Assembly (NCBI GenBank): GCA_045656625.1
Contig: JAZORL010000077.1
Span: 1-20,231, forward strand
Direction: 5' to 3'
Source: Scatosoma sp045656625
GTDB taxonomy: Bacteria; Bacillota; Clostridia; Christensenellales; Borkfalkiaceae
Length of the DNA: 20,231 nt
The notes under the pieces are model-generated. The model was given only the letters and a program-made list of their open reading frames with translations. It was not told the DNA's origin and made no database searches. The first letter of the stretch is position 1; every line of letters starts with the position of its first letter. Shown in pieces: positions 15,410 to 20,231 of the stretch. The translations under genes and the position numbers were made by a program.

Positions 15410-15456
15410 AAAATCGCTCCGATTTTTTATCCTACATTTCACGATACAACGCCGAA

Positions 15457-15484
15457 AATGGGCGTGCGCCCACGCTACGCCATT
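15457..15484 (-). promoter_or_regulatory. Structured 5' leader of the foldase mRNA
   Basis: Two mutually exclusive hairpins can form in the transcript. One is compact, 15459-15472 (TGGGC/GCCCA with a GCAC loop on the minus strand). The other is extended, 15457-15484 (AATGGCG/CGCCCATT with one bulge, then inner GCG/CGC). Neither has a T-tract, so neither is a simple terminator. They lie at roughly +9 to +37 of the predicted transcript, well upstream of the SD. Confidence 0.4.
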
Positions 15485-15499
15485 ATATCGTCAAGGTAT

Positions 15500-15528
15500 A
15501 TTATAACCTATTTTTCAAGAAAGTGCAA
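15500..15528 (-). promoter_or_regulatory. Promoter of the foldase lipoprotein gene
   Basis: On the minus strand, TTGCAC (15523-15528), a 17-bp spacer and TATAAT (15500-15505), starting 11 bases past the mfd stop. A second TATAAT at 15482-15487 lacks a good -35. No terminator separates mfd from this gene, so it may also be read through from mfd. Confidence 0.78.
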
Positions 15529-15538
15529 ACGTTTTCGC

Positions 15539-18500
15539 TTATAAACTTGCGAAAGTTAGCGCAAATTTCAAAAATTTTGTCATTTCCGCCATCAAAATCG
15601 TGTTATCTTTGTATCCGAAGAACTCCAACACAGGTGCTTCCGTCATATTTAAGCGCACGTTCCGTGCATACTTATCCATCGCCGCTTGCAAGCGTTTATC
15701 CCCAAGCGTTTCCAAAGAAGAAAGCTCCAACGACCCAAGACCTTTCACAACGGATATCTTTTTGACGTGAAATTTCGCCGCATAGCTCTTCAAAACCGCT
15801 ATCACGAGCAGGTTTTCGACTGCGCGCGGCAGTTCGCCGTAGGTATCTCGCAAGGACGTATAGACTCGCTTGTAATCCTCGACCGTGGCAATCTCCGCAA
15901 TTTGCTTATAGCTATCCAACCTACCCGCCGACGATTCGATATAGCCTTCGGCTATGTAGGCATTTACTTGAATATTCAAATCGGCAACCGTTTGCGTTTC
16001 CCCCGTAAGCTCTTCTTTCAAAAGCTTGGAATAAAGCTCATAGCCGACTCTATCCATGTGCCCGTGCTGCTCCGCGCCAAGCACGTTCCCTGCGCCGCGG
16101 ATTTCCAAATCGCGCATCGCAAGCTTATACCCCGACCCAAGCTCCGTAAATTCCATAATCGCACGCAGTCTTGCATCTGCCCCTTCCGACATTACTTTCT
16201 CGGGCTTGTAGGTGAAATACGCATAGGCAAGTCTTGCACCACGCCCGACTCGACCACGCAACTGATAGAGCTGCGAAATCCCCAAACGGTCGCTATCAAT
16301 CAAAATAATCGTATTCGCATTGGGTAAGTCGATGCCGTTTTCGATAATCGTCGTGGTGATGAGGATATTCGATTTTCCGCCGTAAAAATCCATCACGGCG
16401 TGCTCTAAAACACTCTTATCCATTCGACCGTGCGCCACCGAAATCGTCGCTTCGGGCAAAATGTTTTTCACCGTCGCCGCAAACGTGAAAATACTTTCCA
16501 CTCGATTGTATAAGATAAACACCTGACCGCCACGGGAAAGCTCACGAATACAAGCATCACGAATCAGCGTTTCCGTTTCTTCCACGACGTACGTTTGTAC
16601 GGGCAAACGCTCGTTAGGCGGCGTATGGATTGTGGAAATATCCCGAATCCCTGACAAGGACATGTGCAACGTTCTCGGAATGGGCGTTGCCGTCATCGTC
16701 AAGCAATCGATATCCTTACGCATATTTTTAATCTTTTCTTTATGCTCTACGCCAAAGCGCTGTTCTTCGTCCAAAACAAGCAGCCCTAAATTTTTGAACT
16801 GCACGTCAGCAGAAAGCAATCGATGCGTGCCGACAACCAAGTCAATTGTGCCGTTTTTCAAGCCGTCCAAAATACGAGCTTGCTCTTTGGGTGTATTAAA
16901 GCGGTTTAAGCAAGCCACTTCCACGCCAAAATCGGCAAAACGTGCCATCGCCGTATTAAAATGCTGCGAGGAAAGTACGGTACTCGGACACATCAAAGCC
17001 GCCTGTTTCCCTGCCAAAATGCAAAGGTAAATCGCACGGAAGGCGACTTCCGTTTTCCCAAAGCCAACGTCCCCGCAAAGCAATCGGTCCATCACCTTTT
17101 CCGAGCACATATCCATCTTAATTTCCGCAATTGAACAAGCCTGGTCAGGCGTTAAATCGTGCGGAAAGGCGTCCTCAAACTCCTGCATAAATACTTCGTT
17201 TGCAGGGAAAGCATAGCCACGGTTTTCCGCGCGTTCCGCATACAGCTTTTTGAGGTCGAACGCGAGCTTTTTAAGCGAGGCTTTTACTCGTGCCTTCGCG
17301 CGCTCAAAGTCTGCGCCGCCAATTTTGCTGAGGGCAGGATTCGCTTCGCCCACGTACTTAGAAAGTACGTCCATACATTCTACGGGCACGTAAAGAGTAT
17401 CCCCGTCTTTATAGGAAACGGCAACGTATTCCTTCGTGCCGTCCGTCGTTTCAATCTTTTTCGTGCCGAGCGCCTTGCCGATACCGTGCGTTTCGTGCAC
17501 GACGTAATCCCCGATTTCGGGAGCGGAAAACATATCCCCACGTTTACGGCGAATACGACGGTTGTCTTGCACCTTTGTATACAAGTCCCCCGTGCCGATA
17601 ACCGCAAGCTTGCATTCGTGTAAAACAAAGCCCTTATCCAGGGTTTCGTCCAAGATACAAACCCCTTTCAACTCGGACATGGTATCGGGTAATTTCTCGG
17701 TAGAGATATATTCCTCGCCGAGTTTTTCGCCCATTTTCGCCGCTCTTGCGCTATTGCCGCAATACAAAATTACACGATAACCGCCCTTGCGCCAGTTGGA
17801 AATATCCGTCAAAAGCGCCGGGAAACTATTCAAATAGCGCGCGGTGGGCGTTGCTTTCAAATTGTAAATTTTTAAGGGTTGGAAGAAGAACGGATTGCCC
17901 GTAAAAAGCTGCAAAGCTACCCGCCGTCTATCCTGGATTTTCTGCAAGAACAAATCCTTTTCAATATACTGTCCCTTGCAAAAATCAAAAGCCTCGCCCC
18001 CTGCTTGTAAGCGATGGAATCGCTCCTCGTGTTCTTTGTAAAGAGCATTGAATTTATCCCAAAGAATCTTGCTTTCATCAAAAATCAAAAGCACATTTTC
18101 AGGCAAAAGCGAGAAGAAATCGGTGGAGTTTTCCATAAGCGGCAGGACGTACGAGCTATCCAAACTTTCACTTAAAAGGAGCTGCTCGGAAATATCCCTT
18201 GCACGCGCGTAGGCTTCCGACGTTTTGAAATTTTTTAACCCCTTTTCCAGCGCTGCTTGGATTCGAGGCAGGTCGCTCTCTGTCGCAAAGACGTCCGTTG
18301 CAGGCAAAATTTGCACCTCTTTTATTCCTGCAAGTCTATCCCCCGTCACAATATCGTAGGGTTTGATTTTTTCGACCGTATCCCCGAAGAAATCGACGCG
18401 AACGGGATTGCCGCTGATGGGATAAATATCCAAAATATCCCCTCGCAATGCGTACGTACCTCTGCTTTCCACTTCCCCGAACGCACGAGTATAGCCCATC

Positions 18501-18946
18501 TCTGCAAGGGTTTTTGTGAGCTTCATAAACTCAAAATCTTCCCCTTCTTTGAAGGTCAAACAAGGCAGTTTCTTGGGGAATAATTGCAAAAGTGCGTCTA
18601 TCTCCGCCGTCACGACGTCCGCGCCGTTTTGAAGAGCGTGTATACCCTCAATTCGACGGAAAAGAGCGTCTTTGGACAGGGCTTTTTGATAGAGCAGGAC
18701 CTCGTCCTTTGCCGCAATCGTAGCTACCCTTTTCCCCGAAAGCGAACGGATATTTTCCGCCGCCTTTTTCGAGGAAACGCTATCCGCCGTGATATACACG
18801 ACGGGGTACGGCGAAAGGCTGGCAAGCAGGTATTTCACGGGCTCGGAAACGCCGAAAACCGCCGTGGGCGTGCCACGGCGGACGTCTTCCGCATACGAGA
18901 GATATTCTCCCCCTATTCCGTTGAAATAGAAAAATCCTGCTTTCAT
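15539..18946 (-). CDS. mfd: Transcription-repair coupling factor Mfd
   Basis: 1135 aa, normal length. Mfd is a DNA translocase that removes RNA polymerase stalled at lesions and recruits UvrA. Domains in order: a UvrB-like N-terminal module with GEVESRGTYALRGDILDIYP (157-176) and VRVDFFGDTVEKI; the CarD-like RNA polymerase interaction domain (about 477-530, GDYVVHETHGIGKALG, then DTLYVPVECMDVLSKY); a RecG-like helicase core with Walker A GDVGFGKT (625-632), DEEQ (726-729), TATP (752-755) and QLRGRVGR (895-902); and the C-terminal TRCF domain from about 985. The start is ATG 18946, which has only a weak SD (AAGTAAG) and lies 18 bases after the pth stop, consistent with co-transcription with prs and pth. 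No interruption or missing motif is seen. Confidence 0.98.
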   Translation of the reverse strand: MKAGFFYFNGIGGEYLSYAEDVRRGTPTAVFGVSEPVKYLLASLSPYPVVYITADSVSSKKAAENIRSLSGKRVATIAAKDEVLLYQKALSKDALFRRIEGIHALQNGADVVTAEIDALLQLFPKKLPCLTFKEGEDFEFMKLTKTLAEMGYTRAFGEVESRGTYALRGDILDIYPISGNPVRVDFFGDTVEKIKPYDIVTGDRLAGIKEVQILPATDVFATESDLPRIQAALEKGLKNFKTSEAYARARDISEQLLLSESLDSSYVLPLMENSTDFFSLLPENVLLIFDESKILWDKFNALYKEHEERFHRLQAGGEAFDFCKGQYIEKDLFLQKIQDRRRVALQLFTGNPFFFQPLKIYNLKATPTARYLNSFPALLTDISNWRKGGYRVILYCGNSARAAKMGEKLGEEYISTEKLPDTMSELKGVCILDETLDKGFVLHECKLAVIGTGDLYTKVQDNRRIRRKRGDMFSAPEIGDYVVHETHGIGKALGTKKIETTDGTKEYVAVSYKDGDTLYVPVECMDVLSKYVGEANPALSKIGGADFERAKARVKASLKKLAFDLKKLYAERAENRGYAFPANEVFMQEFEDAFPHDLTPDQACSIAEIKMDMCSEKVMDRLLCGDVGFGKTEVAFRAIYLCILAGKQAALMCPSTVLSSQHFNTAMARFADFGVEVACLNRFNTPKEQARILDGLKNGTIDLVVGTHRLLSADVQFKNLGLLVLDEEQRFGVEHKEKIKNMRKDIDCLTMTATPIPRTLHMSLSGIRDISTIHTPPNERLPVQTYVVEETETLIRDACIRELSRGGQVFILYNRVESIFTFAATVKNILPEATISVAHGRMDKSVLEHAVMDFYGGKSNILITTTIIENGIDLPNANTIILIDSDRLGISQLYQLRGRVGRGARLAYAYFTYKPEKVMSEGADARLRAIMEFTELGSGYKLAMRDLEIRGAGNVLGAEQHGHMDRVGYELYSKLLKEELTGETQTVADLNIQVNAYIAEGYIESSAGRLDSYKQIAEIATVEDYKRVYTSLRDTYGELPRAVENLLVIAVLKSYAAKFHVKKISVVKGLGSLELSSLETLGDKRLQAAMDKYARNVRLNMTEAPVLEFFGYKDNTILMAEMTKFLKFALTFASL

Positions 18947-18964
18947 TGTCTTACTTTTTGAAAA

Positions 18965-19525
18965 TTAGTTGTATTTGCACATTACCTTTTCAATATCAAG
19001 TCCGCGCGCAAACTCCGCCGCCGCCTGACCGGCTTTTTGGCAAGCTTCCGCAAACAACGGATAATCTTCCTTCTTGATTTCCGCGAGCACGTAATTGATA
19101 ATGGGAATATTCACTTCTTCGTCACGAATCCCGATACGAATACGAGCAAATTCTTTTAAGCCCGTTTCCCCGATGATGCTGCGCATACCGTTATGCGTGC
19201 CTGCGCTACCGCTTGCACGAATACGAACCTTGCCCTTAGGCAAATCGTAATCATCGTAAATCACGAGCAAGTTTTCTTCGGGGATTTTATACTTCGCCAT
19301 GAGCTGTTTTACTGCTCTACCCGAATTATTCATATACGTCAAAGGACGGGCGAGAATTACCTTTTCACCGCCTACAAAGGTTTCCGCGACCGACGATTCA
19401 CATTCCTTTTTCTTGAACTTTGCGCCAAGTGCTTCCGCTGCGTCGCCTACTGCGATATACCCCATATTATGAAAGGTCTTTTCGTATTTTTTGTCGGGAT
19501 TTCCCAAACCAACGATTAAGTACAT
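18965..19525 (-). CDS. pth: Peptidyl-tRNA hydrolase
   Basis: 186 aa from the ATG at 19525. Releases tRNA from peptidyl-tRNA that drops off ribosomes. The catalytic set aligned with E. coli is N9 (GLGNP), H19 (KTFHNMGY), D91 (VIYDDYDLP) and N112 (GTHNGMRS), with PLTYMNNSGR (61-70) supplying the substrate Asn. The open frame extends 20 codons upstream, but the ATG is chosen because MYLIVGLGNP is the canonical N-terminus and AGGAG stands eight bases before it. Position between prs and mfd follows the Firmicutes order; ctc and a fin-like gene, found here in Bacillus, are absent. No clear promoter is seen upstream, so it is probably read from prs. Confidence 0.97.
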   Translation of the reverse strand: MYLIVGLGNPDKKYEKTFHNMGYIAVGDAAEALGAKFKKKECESSVAETFVGGEKVILARPLTYMNNSGRAVKQLMAKYKIPEENLLVIYDDYDLPKGKVRIRASGSAGTHNGMRSIIGETGLKEFARIRIGIRDEEVNIPIINYVLAEIKKEDYPLFAEACQKAGQAAAEFARGLDIEKVMCKYN

Positions 19526-19593
19526 ATCTTTTACTCCTATGCTGCTTTTGCTGAAAATTTCTACAAAGCAACAAGCTTTTTTCAATCAAACGA

Positions 19594-19615
19594 CCGCCGT
19601 GATAGTAAGCGGCGG
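19594..19615 (-). terminator. GC-rich hairpin between prs and pth, possible weak terminator or attenuator
   Basis: CCGCCG (19594-19599) pairs with CGGCGG (19610-19615) around a 10-nt loop, 23 bases after the prs stop. On the minus strand it is followed by TCGTTTGATTG, then a run of As, so it lacks a proper T-tract. It may reduce prs read-through into pth/mfd or stabilise the prs 3' end. Confidence 0.4.
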
Positions 19616-19637
19616 CCGATTTTCTTTCGTAAAATAA

Positions 19638-20231
19638 TTAGTCGTACAGCTTCGACATAGGCTTGTCGAGATATACGTTTTCAATAGCCGCAGCGAAAAG
19701 ATCCGCAACGGAAAGGACTTCGAATTTTTCGAGTTTCTTTTCTTCGGGGAGCGGAATCGTATCCAACAAAACGAGCTTATCAATCGCCGAGCCGTGCAAT
19801 CTCTCGATAGCAGGACCGCTAAGTACCGCGTGCGTACAGCCTGCGTACACTTCCGTTGCGCCTGCGTCCTTGATCGCTTTTGCACCTTGACAAATCGTAC
19901 CTGCCGTATCGATCATATCGTCGACCATAAGACATCTCTTGCCTTGTACGTCACCGATGATACTCATAACTTCCATTACGTTTGCCTTGGGACGGCGTTT
20001 ATCGATGATTGCGATAGGCACGCCAAGCTTTTCCGCAACCTTTCTCGAACGCTTTACGCTACCCAAGTCGGGCGCGACAACAACGTCGATATTCTTTTGC
20101 TTGGCAAAATAATTATAAAGCGTAGGACCGCCGAGAAGGTTGTCCACGGGGATATCGAAGAAACCTTGGATTTGCTCTGCGTGCAAGTCCATTGTAAGAA
20201 CACGGTCAGCCCCAGCCTTCGTTAAAAGGTT
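19638..20231 (-). CDS. prs: Ribose-phosphate pyrophosphokinase (PRPP synthetase), C-terminal part
   Basis: The frame is open through the right edge; 197 codons are visible and the N-terminal third is missing. Makes PRPP from ribose 5-phosphate and ATP for nucleotide, His and Trp synthesis. Visible class I signatures are RVLTMDLHAEQIQGFFDIP near the window edge, VVAPDLGSVKRSRKVAEKLG, IIDKRRPKAN (the flexible-loop and ATP region) and the PRPP-binding loop MVDDMIDTAGT. The internal ATG at 20192 falls inside the signature and is not the start. It heads the visible part of the prs-pth-mfd order; glmU, often just upstream, would be outside the window. Confidence 0.97.
   Translation of the reverse strand, partial: NLLTKAGADRVLTMDLHAEQIQGFFDIPVDNLLGGPTLYNYFAKQKNIDVVVAPDLGSVKRSRKVAEKLGVPIAIIDKRRPKANVMEVMSIIGDVQGKRCLMVDDMIDTAGTICQGAKAIKDAGATEVYAGCTHAVLSGPAIERLHGSAIDKLVLLDTIPLPEEKKLEKFEVLSVADLFAAAIENVYLDKPMSKLYD

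Noticed and set aside
19526..19637. Riboswitch or independent promoter upstream of pth
   Set aside because: Only one GC-rich hairpin is visible; no -10/-35 pair and no recognisable aptamer core.

Overview
The window reads as a chromosomal segment of an anaerobic, low-to-moderate GC member of the Bacillota (Clostridia). It was probably an uncultured gut lineage, perhaps near Christensenellales; this is inference. The evidence is the prs-pth-mfd gene order typical of Firmicutes, lipoproteins with long Ser/Glu/Pro/Thr linkers, SD-led genes with sigma-A-type promoters (mostly 17-bp spacers, often an extended TGn -10), and stem-loop terminators at most transcription-unit ends. I see no tRNA, rRNA, CRISPR array, insertion sequence or phage gene.

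Left part (1-3450, + strand): the 3' end of a large modular extracellular protein with a nearly perfect internal tandem duplication, then a strongly promoted lipoprotein whose C-terminal half matches barnase-type ribonucleases by eye, including the catalytic Glu, two Arg and His, with an EF-hand-like calcium loop inserted in the active-site hairpin. A bidirectional terminator separates these from the next block.

Nucleotide-hydrolase operon (7318-3465, - strand): dGTPase-family HD protein, two tandem DHH/DHHA1 NrnA-like phosphodiesterases, and SurE. The junctions are 4 nt apart, TAATG and ATGA, so the genes are probably translationally coupled. The promoter -10 lies inside a perfect 9+3+9 palindrome that looks like a repressor site.

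Middle (7452-13214): a MATE transporter diverging from a small two-TM, PH-like membrane protein that appears to have a leaderless mRNA; a divergent L-rhamnose locus (cytoplasmic GH78 alpha-L-rhamnosidase and L-rhamnose mutarotase) with two well-formed promoters in 137 bp; and a second, only distantly related MATE transporter.

Right part (13292-20231, - strand): PRPP synthetase (cut by the window edge), peptidyl-tRNA hydrolase, Mfd, and a very long SurA/PrsA-like lipoprotein foldase. The foldase has its own promoter and a leader that can form two competing hairpins.

The most notable candidates for new biology are the calcium-loop barnase lipoprotein facing a four-gene nucleotide-hydrolase operon (a possible RNA-scavenging route, inferred), the operator over the dgt promoter, the leaderless membrane gene, and the recently duplicated surface-protein domain. 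All family assignments were made by eye, without searches.
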